A stretch of DNA of 64,000 bases, from the NCBI RefSeq assembly GCF_003667275.1, contig NZ_RCNV01000001.1:186001-250000 (forward strand), given 5' to 3'. The position numbers and the translations under genes are program-made. This document shows, piece by piece, positions 17,073 through 27,347 of this stretch. Position 1 is the first letter of the stretch; each line of letters begins with the position of its first letter. Below the pieces are notes generated by a model. It ran no database searches. It saw only the letters and a program-made list of their open reading frames with translations, and had not been told where the DNA came from. The stretch comes from Mesonia aquimarina (GTDB taxonomy: Bacteria; Bacteroidota; Bacteroidia; Flavobacteriales; Flavobacteriaceae).

Positions 17073-18590
17073 ATGAAAATATTTGATAAAGAACAGATTT
17101 ATAAAGCTGATAAAGAAACTATACAAAATCAAGAAATAAACAGCGACCAATTAATGGAACGGGCTGCAGAACAGCTCTTTAATTGGATAAATACTAATTT
17201 AAAAAACAGAAAGGCAAAACTTCATATTTTTTGTGGAATAGGAAATAATGGGGGAGACGGACTTGCCTTAGCAAGAATGCTTCATGAAACCGATTATAAT
17301 GTTGCAGTCTATATAGTTGATTTTAACAAAAATAGATCTAAAGATTTTTTAACCAATTTAGACCGTATAAAACAACAAAAATTATGGCCCGATGTAATAG
17401 ATGAAGATGATAATTTTCCTGAAATTAAAGCTGATGAAATAATTATTGATGCTATTTTTGGGATTGGTTTAAATCGTCCTGCAGAAAATTGGCTAAAAGA
17501 TTTAATTGTTCATATAAACCGATCTAAAGCTTATATTATTTCGGTTGATATTCCTTCGGGCTTATATTTAGACGATGTCCCTAAAGATAAAAACGCTATT
17601 ATAAAAGCCAATTACACGCTTACTTTTCAAGTGCATAAGCTTATTTTCTTTTTACCCGAAACTGCTCCATTTATTGGTAATTTTCAAGTATTAAATATAG
17701 GTTTAGATGATGGTGTTTTAGCAGAGACAAAAACCGATAAAATTTTAATCAGTTTAGAAGAAGCAAGAAGTTTATACAGGCCACGCTCAAAATTTTCTCA
17801 TAAAGGAATATATGGCCATTGCTTAATAATTGGCGGTAGTTATGGAAAAATTGGTAGTATTATATTAGCTACAAAAGCTGCTTTAAAAATAGGTGCCGGA
17901 AAACTTACCGGAATTATACCGCGTTGTGGTTATTCTATCTTTCAAACTGCCGTTCCTGAAGCAATGGTAATTACTGATGAAAATGAAAACTATTTACAAA
18001 ACCCTGAAATTTTAATCTCTGCAGAAAGTATTTGTATTGGCCCTGGTTTAGGGACCGAAAAAGAAACGGCCAATTTTTTAGAAGCTATTTTAAAAAGACA
18101 AGAAAAGGCCTTATTAATTGATGCAGACGGATTAAATATTTTATCTAAGAATAAAAAATTATTAGAATTACTACCTGAAAAAAGTATCTTAACACCACAT
18201 CCTAAGGAGTTAGAACGTTTAATAGGAAAATGGAAAAACGATTTTGAAAAACTTAAATTGGCAAAAGAATTTTCTAAAAAATATAAAATAATACTGGTAA
18301 TAAAAGGCGCATATAGTATTACAATTGCTGAAGAAATGATATATGTGAATACTTCCGGAAACTCCGGTATGGCTACTGCCGGTAGTGGAGATGTACTTTC
18401 AGGAGTTATCAGCGGATTGTTAGCTCAACAATATGATCCTGCGGTAGCTGCAGTTTTTGGAGTTTATCTTCACGGAAAAGCTGGAGATTTAGCTTTAGCA
18501 AATGAGAGTGAAGAATCTTTGTTGGCCGGTGATATAATATTGAATTTAGGAAAAACGTTTAAACACTTGTTAAAATCTAACGAAAACTAA
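17073..18590 (+). CDS. nnr: Bifunctional NAD(P)H-hydrate epimerase / ADP-dependent dehydratase
   Basis: Repairs hydrated NADH and NADPH in the cytoplasm. The 505 residues contain both halves. The N-terminal YjeF epimerase domain has LMERAAEQLFNWI, FCGIGNNGGDGLALARML, IIDAIFGIGLNRP and SVDIPSGLYLDD. The C-terminal ribokinase-like dehydratase begins near 235, with HKGIYGHCLIIGGSYGKIGS, CIGPGLGTE, LIDADGLNIL, LTPHPKELERLI and the ATP-binding GSGDVLSGVISGLLAQ. The fused form is the usual bacterial arrangement. It is divergent from gcvT. Confidence 0.95.
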   Translation: MKIFDKEQIYKADKETIQNQEINSDQLMERAAEQLFNWINTNLKNRKAKLHIFCGIGNNGGDGLALARMLHETDYNVAVYIVDFNKNRSKDFLTNLDRIKQQKLWPDVIDEDDNFPEIKADEIIIDAIFGIGLNRPAENWLKDLIVHINRSKAYIISVDIPSGLYLDDVPKDKNAIIKANYTLTFQVHKLIFFLPETAPFIGNFQVLNIGLDDGVLAETKTDKILISLEEARSLYRPRSKFSHKGIYGHCLIIGGSYGKIGSIILATKAALKIGAGKLTGIIPRCGYSIFQTAVPEAMVITDENENYLQNPEILISAESICIGPGLGTEKETANFLEAILKRQEKALLIDADGLNILSKNKKLLELLPEKSILTPHPKELERLIGKWKNDFEKLKLAKEFSKKYKIILVIKGAYSITIAEEMIYVNTSGNSGMATAGSGDVLSGVISGLLAQQYDPAVAAVFGVYLHGKAGDLALANESEESLLAGDIILNLGKTFKHLLKSNEN

Positions 18591-18659
18591 GCTGCAATTC
18601 ATTTGGAAATTTTAACGGATATGTAGACTTTTGAAACCTGAAAAAAACACTTAGAAATC

Positions 18660-20174
18660 ATGCAAGAATTCCATTATATAAGTCGAGATATTTTAGATAT
18701 TTCTATTATTCAAGAAATTTTAGAAAGCAATAAAAAACTAGCTTTAAGCGATGAGGCTAAAGTTAATATAGATAAAGCTAGAAATTATCTCGATGAAAAA
18801 ATGGAAGCTTCAGAAGAGCCTTTTTACGGTATAAATACCGGTTTTGGTTCCTTATGTAATGTAAAAATTTCTAAGGAAAATTTAGTTCAGCTTCAAGAAA
18901 ATTTAGTGATTTCTCATGCTTGCGGAACAGGCGATAAGGTGGATCAGAAAATTATTCGACTAATGTTATTGCTTAAAATTCAGTCTTTAAGTTACGGGCA
19001 TTCAGGAATTACACAAGAAGTTGTTCAGCGTTTAATAGACTTTTACAATGAAGGAATTTATCCTGTTGTTTACGAACAAGGATCGCTTGGTGCTTCTGGA
19101 GATTTATCACCGTTAGCGCATCTTTCATTGCCGCTTTTAGGTAGAGGAGAAGTTTATTATAAAGATGAAGTTTTAAGTGGAGAAGAAATTTTAAAGAAAT
19201 TTAATTGGAAACCCTTAAATCTTCGTTCTAAAGAAGGCTTAGCCTTGCTAAATGGTACGCAATTTATGAGCGCTCATGCGGTCTATTCTTTAATAGAAGC
19301 TTTTAAATTATCATATTTAGCAGATGCAATTAGCTGTGTTTCTATAGAGGGATTTGATTGTAATTTATCTCCATTTGATCCCTTAGTGCACGAAGTTAGA
19401 CCACATCGCGGACAAATAAAAACTGCAGAACGAATTCTAGATTTACTTGATGGAAGTGAAATAGCAGAAAAAGTGAAAGAAAGCGTACAAGACCCGTATT
19501 CTTTCCGTTGTATTCCACAGGTTCACGGTGCAACTAAAGATACTTTAAGATTTGTGCATCAAACTGTAAAAACTGAAATTAACAGTGTAACCGATAATCC
19601 GAATATTTTTGCTGAAGATGATAAAATAATTTCAGGTGGAAATTTTCATGGTCAACCCTTAGCCTTGGCAATGGATTATTTAGCGATGGCTTTAGCCGAA
19701 TTAGCTAATATTTCCGAACGTCGTATTTATCAACTTGTTTCAGGCTTACGTGGATTACCAATGTTTTTAGTTGATGACCCAGGGCTGAATAATGGATTTA
19801 TGATTCCGCAATATACTGCAGCAAGTATTGTAAGCCAAAACAAACAATTGTGTACGCCGGCAAGTATAGATTCTATTGTTTCTTCAAACGGGCAAGAAGA
19901 TCACGTTAGTATGGGAGCAAATTCTGCTACCAAATTAATTAAGGTAGTTAAGAATTTACAAACCGTTTTAGCTATTGAATTATTTAATGCTTCGCAAGCT
20001 TTATACTATCGTGAGCCGCTAAAATCGTCACCATTTGTAATGCAATTGGTCAATAGTTTTAGAACAGAAGTTCCATTGGTAAAACAAGATAAAGTAATGG
20101 CAGAAGAAATTGCAAAAGCTTCTTTATTTTTAGACCAATTCACGGTAGATAAAGAATTGGTTTTTTGTAATTAA
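18660..20174 (+). CDS. hutH: Histidine ammonia-lyase
   Basis: Deaminates L-histidine to urocanate, first step of histidine degradation. At 504 residues it is family-typical. Key features are YGINTGFGSL near residue 57, the MIO-forming Ala145-Ser146-Gly147 in GSLGASGDLSPLAHLSL, SVTDNPNIF, GGNFHGQPLA and the C-terminal QEDHVSMGAN. The last two favour histidine over tyrosine or phenylalanine lyases, though related aromatic lyases are not fully excluded. No urocanase, imidazolonepropionase or formiminoglutamase gene is in the window, so the pathway is not clustered here. A 13-base-pair terminator follows. Confidence 0.9.
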   Translation: MQEFHYISRDILDISIIQEILESNKKLALSDEAKVNIDKARNYLDEKMEASEEPFYGINTGFGSLCNVKISKENLVQLQENLVISHACGTGDKVDQKIIRLMLLLKIQSLSYGHSGITQEVVQRLIDFYNEGIYPVVYEQGSLGASGDLSPLAHLSLPLLGRGEVYYKDEVLSGEEILKKFNWKPLNLRSKEGLALLNGTQFMSAHAVYSLIEAFKLSYLADAISCVSIEGFDCNLSPFDPLVHEVRPHRGQIKTAERILDLLDGSEIAEKVKESVQDPYSFRCIPQVHGATKDTLRFVHQTVKTEINSVTDNPNIFAEDDKIISGGNFHGQPLALAMDYLAMALAELANISERRIYQLVSGLRGLPMFLVDDPGLNNGFMIPQYTAASIVSQNKQLCTPASIDSIVSSNGQEDHVSMGANSATKLIKVVKNLQTVLAIELFNASQALYYREPLKSSPFVMQLVNSFRTEVPLVKQDKVMAEEIAKASLFLDQFTVDKELVFCN

Positions 20175-20186
20175 ATCAAAAGAAAG

Positions 20187-20240
20187 AAATAGCTACTATG
20201 AATAGCTAATGAAAATCTATGTTATAGTAGCTATTTTTTA
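20187..20240 (+). terminator. Terminator after hutH
   Basis: AAATAGCTACTAT (20187-20199) pairs perfectly with ATAGTAGCTATTT (20224-20236), loop of 24 bases, followed by Ts. The same stem can act for the minus-strand gene at 20276. Confidence 0.8.
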
Positions 20241-20275
20241 TAGCATATCATAATTTTACTAATCTAGAAAATTAT

Positions 20276-20608
20276 TCAGGAAATATACCGACAAGGAATA
20301 GGACATATTTTTTTAATGTAAGAACTTTCTAATTTATCTACCTCTCTCATAGATTTAATAATTAACCATTTAAAATGCTGAAGTATAACGATTTTACGTT
20401 CAACAAAAATTATCGGATCAAAAGAAAACGTATGTACTCTATGGCTCATATATCCAATTTTCCGATCGCCATATAGTTCTATTTTTTTCTGAAGTATTTC
20501 ATCAAATGCATAGACATCAAAATTGACAAATTCTGAAGCTTCTAAACATAAGTGATTCTCATAATATGAGACATTACCAAAATAAAAGTTTATTGTAGTT
20601 TTAAACAT
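20276..20608 (-). CDS. Small hypothetical protein
   Basis: 110 residues, no signal peptide and no clear membrane segment; alternating beta and helical segments (TINFYFGNVSYYENHLCLEA, then FSFDPIIFVERKIVILQHF). Aromatic and basic residues are frequent. I do not recognise a family. It lies between two terminators (20187-20236 and 20641-20672), so it is a single-gene unit on the minus strand. No promoter match was found in the short leader. Confidence 0.55.
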   Translation of the reverse strand: MFKTTINFYFGNVSYYENHLCLEASEFVNFDVYAFDEILQKKIELYGDRKIGYMSHRVHTFSFDPIIFVERKIVILQHFKWLIIKSMREVDKLESSYIKKICPIPCRYIS

Positions 20609-20640
20609 AAAATTAACTTCGATATCATAATTTAATAAAA

Positions 20641-20676
20641 AAAACCGCTAATTGTTTTTAATTAGCGGTTTTTTAT
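20641..20676. terminator. Terminator after clpC, bidirectional shape
   Basis: AAAACCGCTAATT (20641-20653) pairs with AATTAGCGGTTTT (20660-20672), loop GTTTTT, with A- and T-runs on the two sides. It separates clpC from the small gene downstream. Confidence 0.9.
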
Positions 20677-20690
20677 GATTTAATAAACAA

Positions 20691-23252
20691 TTACGATTCT
20701 GTTTCCTCTTTATGATGCTGAATATCAATTTTTAACTGTTTTTCTTTTTCATCAAAATCCATTAAAACTTTATCGCCTTCATTTAATTTGGCTGTTATAA
20801 TTTTTTCAGCAAGGGCATCTTCAATATATTTTTGAATTGCTCTTTTTAATGGTCTCGCCCCATATTGCTGATCAAATCCTTTATCTGATATAAAATCTTT
20901 TGCTTTATCAGTTAGTTCTAATTCATAACCTAAATCTTCAATTCGAGCAAAAAGTTTTGCTAATTCAATATCAATAATTTTATGAATATCTTTTCGTTCT
21001 AATTTATTAAAAATCACTACATCATCAATTCTATTTAAGAATTCTGGGGCAAATGTCTTCTTCAATGCATTTTCAATTACACCTTTATTGTGCGCATCAA
21101 GCTGGTCTTCACGGGCTTTAGTTCCAAAACCGACACCTTGACCAAAATCTTTTAATTTTCGTGCACCAATATTAGACGTCATTATAATAATAGTGTTTCT
21201 GAAGTCAATTTTTCTACCTAAACTATCAGTTAAATAACCATCATCTAAAACTTGTAAAAGCATATTAAACACATCTGGATGCGCTTTTTCCACTTCGTCA
21301 AGAAGAATTACAGCATAAGGTTTACGACGGACTTTTTCAGTTAATTGCCCACCTTCTTCGTAACCAACGTAGCCTGGAGGTGCTCCAATTAATCGAGATA
21401 CTGCAAATTTTTCCATATATTCACTCATATCAATTCTTATGAGTGTATCTTCATTATCAAACATTTCTCTAGCTAGAACTTTAGCTAACTGCGTTTTACC
21501 AACTCCTGTTTGTCCTAAGAAAATAAAAGAACCAATTGGTTTATTAGGATCTTTCAAGCCTGCACGATTTCGTTGAATTGCTTTTACAACTTTTCCTACA
21601 GCGTCATCTTGACCGATAACTTTTCCTTTAATTTTTGTAGGAAGTTCAGCCAACTTGTTGCTTTCCGTTTGTGCAATTCTATTCACAGGAATTCCTGTCA
21701 TCATAGAAACTACGTCAGCAACGTTATCTTCATTTACTGTTTCTTTATGTTGTTTAGAGTCTTCTTCCCAGCGTTCTTGAGCTAATTCAAGTTCTTTCTC
21801 AATGTTTTTTTCATCATCACGAAGTTTTGCTGCTTCCTCGTATTTCTGCTTTTTTACAACAGAATTTTTCGTTTTTCTAACTTCTTCTAACTTACGTTCT
21901 AAATCAATAATCTTTTTAGGAACTTCAATATTTGTAATATGAACGCGAGAACCAGCTTCATCTAAAGCATCTATTGCTTTGTCCGGTAAAAAACGCTCTG
22001 TCATATAACGATTTGTTAATTTCACACAAGCTTTTATCGCTTCAGGAGTATAATTTACATTGTGATGATTTTCATATTTTTCTTTAATATTATTAAGGAT
22101 TTCTACGGTTTCATCTACAGTAGTTGGCTCTATGATAACTTTTTGAAATCTTCTTTCTAAAGCACCATCTTTTTCTATATGCTGTCTATATTCGTCTAAG
22201 GTAGTTGCTCCAATGCATTGCAGTTCTCCTCTTGCTAAAGCAGGTTTAAACATATTACTGGCATCTAAACTTCCTGTGGCACCACCGGCACCGACTATAG
22301 TATGAATTTCATCAATGAAAAGAATGATATTATCATTTTTTTCTAGCTCATTCATAACAGCCTTCATGCGTTCTTCAAACTGACCACGATATTTTGTACC
22401 GGCTACTAAACTAGCAAGGTCTAGAGTCACCACACGCTTATCAAAAAGAATTCGGGAAACTTTTCGTTGTACAATTCTTAAAGCTAAACCTTCTGCAATG
22501 GCACTTTTACCAACACCTGGTTCTCCGATAAGTAATGGATTATTCTTTTTTCTTCGGCTAAGTATTTGTGAAACGCGTTCAATTTCTTTTTCACGCCCCA
22601 CAACTGGGTCAAGTTTGCCATCGTCAGCCAAAGAAGTTAAATCTCTACCAAAATTATCTAAAACAGGCGTCTTAGATTTTTTACTGGTTTTTCCGGTATT
22701 GCTTCCGCCGCTTCCTCCAAATGGATTTTTCTTTGTAGCATCGCCTGTGTTAGCATCATCATCAGAAAATGATTCTGATGTAGGCGTGTTTAAATAATCG
22801 TTATCTTGCGTTATCATCGATTTAAATTCGTCTTTCACGTTATCGTAATCGACTTTTAATTTGTTTAACAATTTAGTGGTCGGATCATTTTCATTTCTTA
22901 AAATACAAAGTAATAAATGAGCCGTATTAATGTGAGAACTTTGAAATAATTTTGCTTCTAAAAAAGTTGTTTTTAGTGCACGTTCTGCTTGACGAGTAAG
23001 GTGTAAATTCTTTTTATCATTTGATAAGTTAATAGGATTGGGGTTCGCCGGACTTAAAATTTCTACTTTTCTTCGTAGATGATCTAAATCTACGTTTAGC
23101 GTATCCAAAATATCTATCGCTTTACCATTACCATCTCTAATTAGACCAAGCACTAAATGTTCTGTGCCAATAAAATCATGGCCTAAACGTAAGGCTTCTT
23201 CTTTACTGAAGGTAATTACATCTTTTACTCTTGGTGAAAAATTATCGTCCAT
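20691..23252 (-). CDS. clpC: ClpC-type AAA+ protease ATPase
   Basis: 853-residue Clp/Hsp100 unfoldase that feeds ClpP. Domains in order: double Clp N domain (1-145), a Gly/Ser/Thr-rich linker (150-195), AAA-1 with Walker A GEPGVGKSAIAEGL (243-) and FIDEIHTIVGAGG, a UVR middle domain (KQKYEEAAKLRDDEKNIEKE), and AAA-2 with GQTGVGKTQLAKVL, LLDEVEKAHPDVF and sensor/arginine elements. The UVR motif makes it ClpC rather than ClpB or ClpA. A Shine-Dalgarno-like GAGGAG lies 7 bases before the ATG, which is uncommon in this phylum. Upstream, two copies of TTAGCTAA flank a consensus -7 box. The gene is divergent from gyrA. Confidence 0.94.
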   Translation of the reverse strand: MDDNFSPRVKDVITFSKEEALRLGHDFIGTEHLVLGLIRDGNGKAIDILDTLNVDLDHLRRKVEILSPANPNPINLSNDKKNLHLTRQAERALKTTFLEAKLFQSSHINTAHLLLCILRNENDPTTKLLNKLKVDYDNVKDEFKSMITQDNDYLNTPTSESFSDDDANTGDATKKNPFGGSGGSNTGKTSKKSKTPVLDNFGRDLTSLADDGKLDPVVGREKEIERVSQILSRRKKNNPLLIGEPGVGKSAIAEGLALRIVQRKVSRILFDKRVVTLDLASLVAGTKYRGQFEERMKAVMNELEKNDNIILFIDEIHTIVGAGGATGSLDASNMFKPALARGELQCIGATTLDEYRQHIEKDGALERRFQKVIIEPTTVDETVEILNNIKEKYENHHNVNYTPEAIKACVKLTNRYMTERFLPDKAIDALDEAGSRVHITNIEVPKKIIDLERKLEEVRKTKNSVVKKQKYEEAAKLRDDEKNIEKELELAQERWEEDSKQHKETVNEDNVADVVSMMTGIPVNRIAQTESNKLAELPTKIKGKVIGQDDAVGKVVKAIQRNRAGLKDPNKPIGSFIFLGQTGVGKTQLAKVLAREMFDNEDTLIRIDMSEYMEKFAVSRLIGAPPGYVGYEEGGQLTEKVRRKPYAVILLDEVEKAHPDVFNMLLQVLDDGYLTDSLGRKIDFRNTIIIMTSNIGARKLKDFGQGVGFGTKAREDQLDAHNKGVIENALKKTFAPEFLNRIDDVVIFNKLERKDIHKIIDIELAKLFARIEDLGYELELTDKAKDFISDKGFDQQYGARPLKRAIQKYIEDALAEKIITAKLNEGDKVLMDFDEKEKQLKIDIQHHKEETES

Positions 23253-23318
23253 CTTAATCTCCTCAATTTATTAAATTCGTAAAGTAAAGTTTCAAAAACT
23301 ATACCTTTCTTAGTATAC

Positions 23319-23346
23319 TTAGCTAATTGACAAAAATATTAGCTAA
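23319..23346 (-). promoter_or_regulatory. Candidate clpC promoter with paired TTAGCTAA palindromes
   Basis: Minus-strand -7 box TATTTTTG (23338-23331) matches TAnnTTTG. It is bracketed by two copies of the self-complementary octamer TTAGCTAA (23319-23326 and 23339-23346), exactly 20 bases apart, about two helical turns. No -33 TTG at standard spacing. The octamers may be operator half-sites. Confidence 0.4.
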
Positions 23347-23496
23347 ATTCAAAATAGAAAGTTATGAACTTATCAACGAATCACTAATAAAAATTTGTTA
23401 ATAAAATATATTCAAAACTAAAGCTACGGCTTATAAATAAAGAAGAAATTCCGTAAATTGCCACGTTAGAAAATAAAATTAACTAAATCAAATTTT

Positions 23497-26007
23497 ATGT
23501 CGGAAGGAGAAAAGTTAATTCCCATAAATATAGAAGACGAAATGAAGTCGGCTTACATCGATTATTCGATGTCAGTCATTGTGTCACGAGCGCTGCCAGA
23601 TGTTCGTGATGGGTTAAAACCCGTTCATCGTAGAGTATTGTTCGGGATGTACGAATTAGGAGTTCTTTCTAATCGCTCTTATAAAAAATCAGCAAGAATC
23701 GTAGGTGAGGTTTTAGGTAAATACCATCCTCACGGAGATACCTCTGTTTATGATACTATGGTTCGTATGGCGCAAGAATGGAGTTTGCGTTACATGTTGG
23801 TAGATGGTCAAGGAAACTTTGGTTCTGTAGATGGAGATAGTCCAGCAGCAATGCGTTATACGGAAGCTAGAATGCGCAAGATAAGTGAAGATATGCTTGC
23901 CGATATAGATAAAGATACCGTAGATCATCAATTAAATTTTGATGACACCTTAAAAGAACCTACGGTTTTACCCACACGTGTACCTAATTTATTAGTCAAT
24001 GGCGCAAGTGGTATTGCTGTTGGTATGGCTACAAATATGCCACCACATAACTTAACTGAAGTTATTAACGGTACTGTAGCTTATATAGACGATAATGATA
24101 TTGAAGTAGAAGGCTTGATGGAGCATATAAAAGCTCCTGATTTTCCTACCGGAGGGACCATTTATGGTTATGACGGTGTAAGAGAAGCCTTTAAGACAGG
24201 TAGAGGTCGTGTTGTCATGCGAGCTAAAGCTAGCATGGAAGAAGTTAGAGGAAAGGAATGTATTGTGGTGACTGAAATTCCTTATCAAGTCAATAAAGCC
24301 GATATGATTAAGAAAACGGCAGACATGATTAATGATAAGAAAATAGAAGGAATTTCTAATATTCGTGATGAATCTGACCGAAACGGGATGCGTATTGTGT
24401 ATATCTTAAAAAGAGATGCAATACCGAATATTGTTTTAAACACCCTTTATAAGCACACCGCTTTACAATCTTCTTTTAGTGTAAATAATATTGCCTTAGT
24501 AAAAGGACGCCCAGAAATGTTGAATCTAAGAGATATGATTCAATATTTTGTAGAGCATCGTCATGAGGTTGTAGTTCGAAGAACAGAATTTGAACTTAAA
24601 AAAGCTGAAGATCGAGCGCACATTTTAGAAGGATTAATAATTGCTTCAGATAACATAGATGAAGTTATTGCTTTAATAAGATCATCTAACAATGCAGAAG
24701 AAGCTCGAGGAAAATTAATTGAACGTTTTGAATTAACAGAAGTTCAAGCCAAAGCCATTGTTGAAATGCGCTTGCGTCAATTAACAGGACTAGAACAAGA
24801 TAAACTTCGTGCAGAGTACGAAGAATTGATGAAAACAATTGAAGATTTAAAAGACATCTTGGCTAGCAAAGAGCGTAGAATGCAAATCATTAAAGATGAA
24901 TTGTTAGAGATTAAAGAGAAATACGGTGATGAACGTAGATCTGAAATCAATTTTGCAGGAGGTGATTTAAGTGTTGAAGATATGATTCCTGACGAGCAAG
25001 TAGTTATTTCTATTTCGCACGCAGGTTACATTAAAAGAACATCACTTTCTGAATATAAAAAACAAAATAGAGGAGGAGTAGGTTCTAAAGCTTCAACCAC
25101 ACGTAATGAAGATTTCCTAGAATATTTATTTGTAGGGACAAACCACCAATACATGATTTTCTTTACCCAGTACGGAAAATGTTATTGGATGCGTGTGTAC
25201 GAAATTCCTGAAGGAAGCAAATCTTCTAAAGGAAGAGCTATTCAGAATTTAATTAACATAGATCCTGAAGATAAAGTAAAAGCATTTATTTGTACACAAG
25301 ACTTAAAAGATGAAGATTACATCAATAATCATTTTGTAATAATGGCTACTAAAAAAGGTCAGGTCAAAAAAACATCTTTAGAGCAGTATTCTAGACCTAG
25401 AACTAATGGAATTAATGCTATTACTATTAAAGAGGGAGATGAATTACTTTCAGCTAAACTAACAACAGGAGACAGTCAAGTTATGCTTGCACTTAAAAGT
25501 GGAAAATGTATTCACTTTGAGGAAAGTAAAACACGCCCAATGGGTAGAAATGCTTCAGGAGTAAGAGGAATTAGATTAGCACATGATAATGATGAAGTAA
25601 TCGGAATGGTTTCTGTAAATGATCCGGAAACCCATATTTTAGTAGTTTCTGAAAATGGTTATGGAAAACGCTCTAGTGTTGAAGATTATAGAATTACCAA
25701 TAGAGGTGGTAAAGGTGTTAAAACAATATCTGTTACCGAAAAAACCGGAGAATTGGTATCTATAAATAATGTTACTGATAACGATGATTTAATGATCATT
25801 AACAAATCAGGAATAGCCATTCGTATTGCAATAGAAGACCTCCGAGTTATGGGACGTGCTACACAAGGTGTGCGTTTAATTAATTTAAAAGGAAATGATG
25901 CTATTGCTGCTGTAGCCAAAATTGCTAATGAAGATGATGATGAATCTGAAGAATTAGCAGAAGGTGAAAATGGCACAACTATTGAACCATCAAACGAAGA
26001 AGAATAG
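23497..26007 (+). CDS. gyrA: DNA gyrase subunit A
   Basis: Cleavage subunit of gyrase, which introduces negative supercoils. The 836 residues show [20 protein letters not shown], the quinolone-determining region [17 protein letters not shown] (Thr82 and Asp86), catalytic Tyr121 in AMRYTEARM, the coiled-coil tower, and the C-terminal beta-pinwheel from about 500 with the GyrA-box-like [10 protein letters not shown]. The acidic tail is usual. Thr at position 82 is, as I recall, the wild-type state in some flavobacteria, so it is not evidence of acquired resistance. GyrB is not in the window. A TPR protein follows after 20 bases and is probably co-transcribed. Confidence 0.96.
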   Translation: MSEGEKLIPINIEDEMKSAYIDYSMSVIVSRALPDVRDGLKPVHRRVLFGMYELGVLSNRSYKKSARIVGEVLGKYHPHGDTSVYDTMVRMAQEWSLRYMLVDGQGNFGSVDGDSPAAMRYTEARMRKISEDMLADIDKDTVDHQLNFDDTLKEPTVLPTRVPNLLVNGASGIAVGMATNMPPHNLTEVINGTVAYIDDNDIEVEGLMEHIKAPDFPTGGTIYGYDGVREAFKTGRGRVVMRAKASMEEVRGKECIVVTEIPYQVNKADMIKKTADMINDKKIEGISNIRDESDRNGMRIVYILKRDAIPNIVLNTLYKHTALQSSFSVNNIALVKGRPEMLNLRDMIQYFVEHRHEVVVRRTEFELKKAEDRAHILEGLIIASDNIDEVIALIRSSNNAEEARGKLIERFELTEVQAKAIVEMRLRQLTGLEQDKLRAEYEELMKTIEDLKDILASKERRMQIIKDELLEIKEKYGDERRSEINFAGGDLSVEDMIPDEQVVISISHAGYIKRTSLSEYKKQNRGGVGSKASTTRNEDFLEYLFVGTNHQYMIFFTQYGKCYWMRVYEIPEGSKSSKGRAIQNLINIDPEDKVKAFICTQDLKDEDYINNHFVIMATKKGQVKKTSLEQYSRPRTNGINAITIKEGDELLSAKLTTGDSQVMLALKSGKCIHFEESKTRPMGRNASGVRGIRLAHDNDEVIGMVSVNDPETHILVVSENGYGKRSSVEDYRITNRGGKGVKTISVTEKTGELVSINNVTDNDDLMIINKSGIAIRIAIEDLRVMGRATQGVRLINLKGNDAIAAVAKIANEDDDESEELAEGENGTTIEPSNEEE

Positions 26008-26027
26008 ACTATAAAAACTAAACAAAA

Positions 26028-27275
26028 ATGAAAAAGACAATTATTGCCATATCATTATCCTTGGTTAGTGTAATGGCTTTTGCTCAGAAAAAAGAAATTA
26101 GAAAAGCAGAAGATGCTGTCGAAGACGGGAATTTTCAAGAAGCAAAAACATTGTTATCCTCAATTGAGGGACAAATAGCTTCTGAGAAAGAGAGTAGACA
26201 AGCTGAATATTATTTAGTTAAAGGTAACGCCTATTTTGGACCATTAGAAGGGAATACTTCTTTTGATGATTTAACTAAAGCAGCTCAATCTTATAAAAAA
26301 GCTATTGATTTAGGTGAAGAAAAGGAAGGAGAAAAAGGCTTAGTTGAAGTTAGAAACAAATTGATTAATACTGCAATTAAGGATCAAGAAAGTGCTAATT
26401 TCACTTTAGCAACCAAAAAGCTTCATGAAGCATATCAATTAAACAAAAAAGATACTTTATACCTTTATTATGCTGCATCTAGTGCTGTTAATGATAAAGA
26501 TTATGATACGGCATTGACATATTATAACCAATTAAGAAAAATGGGGTATGTTGGTCAAGGTTATGAATATACGGCTGTTAATAAAGAGTCGGGTGAAGTT
26601 GAAACGTTTAAAAACGAAAATGACAGAGATCTTTATGTTCAATCCGGTGATTATATTAAACCAGAAAAGCGTAAAACAGATTCTAAACGTGGCGAGATTA
26701 TTAAGAATATTGCATTAATTTACGTTCAAAAAGATCAGGAAGATAAAGCTTTAGATGCCATTAAAGAAGCTCGTCAAAATTCACCTGATGATACTTCATT
26801 GATGTTGGTAGAAGCAGATTTATACGGGAAGATGGGTGATGATGAAAAGTATTCTGCATTGATGGAAAAAGTTGTTGCAAAAGATCCTACAAATGCTAAC
26901 TTGTATTATAACTTAGGAGTTACAACTGCTAAAATGGGTAAAAAGGATGAAGCTATAAAGTATTATAAAAAAGCAATTAAGTATGATCCTTCAATGATCA
27001 ATGCTTATATCAATTTATCAACCTTGATTTTAAGTGAAGAAAGAGAAATTGTCGATGAAATGAATGGTTTAGGAATGTCTAAAGCTGACACTAAGCGTTA
27101 TGATGAGCTTACAGAAAAGAAAAATAATCTTTACAAAGAGGCTTTACCATACTTAGAAAAAGCTGTAGAGTTAGAGCCTACTGATGTGGAACTTAACCGT
27201 ACTTTGATGAATATTTATTATCAATTGGGCGAGAATGAAAAAGCTAAAGCTATAAAAGCTAAAATTTCAAACTAA
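26028..27275 (+). CDS. Secreted tetratricopeptide repeat protein
   Basis: 415 residues with a signal peptide (MKKTIIAISLSLVSVMAFAQ) and several TPR units, the clearest being NLYYNLGVTTAKMGKKDEAI and INAYINLSTLILSEE near 290-340, plus EALPYLEKAVELEPTD near the end. It is probably periplasmic and a scaffold for protein contacts. The position immediately after gyrA is, to my memory, conserved in flavobacteria but mechanistically unexplained. It ends in a strong terminator. Confidence 0.88.
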   Translation: MKKTIIAISLSLVSVMAFAQKKEIRKAEDAVEDGNFQEAKTLLSSIEGQIASEKESRQAEYYLVKGNAYFGPLEGNTSFDDLTKAAQSYKKAIDLGEEKEGEKGLVEVRNKLINTAIKDQESANFTLATKKLHEAYQLNKKDTLYLYYAASSAVNDKDYDTALTYYNQLRKMGYVGQGYEYTAVNKESGEVETFKNENDRDLYVQSGDYIKPEKRKTDSKRGEIIKNIALIYVQKDQEDKALDAIKEARQNSPDDTSLMLVEADLYGKMGDDEKYSALMEKVVAKDPTNANLYYNLGVTTAKMGKKDEAIKYYKKAIKYDPSMINAYINLSTLILSEEREIVDEMNGLGMSKADTKRYDELTEKKNNLYKEALPYLEKAVELEPTDVELNRTLMNIYYQLGENEKAKAIKAKISN

Positions 27276-27297
27276 TTTTAGTTCTATTCTTTACATA

Positions 27298-27333
27298 AAA
27301 AAGCCTGGTAATTTTTTTACCAGGCTTTTTTTT
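27298..27333. terminator. Bidirectional terminator
   Basis: AAAAAGCCTGGTAA (27298-27311) pairs with TTACCAGGCTTTTT (27317-27330), with a 5-T loop, between the convergent TPR and NlpC/P60 genes. Confidence 0.93.
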
Positions 27334-27347
27334 ATGAAATTTTAATG

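Noticed and set aside
18660-20174. A histidine utilisation operon around hutH
   Set aside because: No hutU, hutI or hutG in the window; neighbours are unrelated.
23740-23757. Thr82 in GyrA as a quinolone-resistance change
   Set aside because: As I recall Thr is the wild-type residue here in some flavobacteria; no change can be claimed without relatives.
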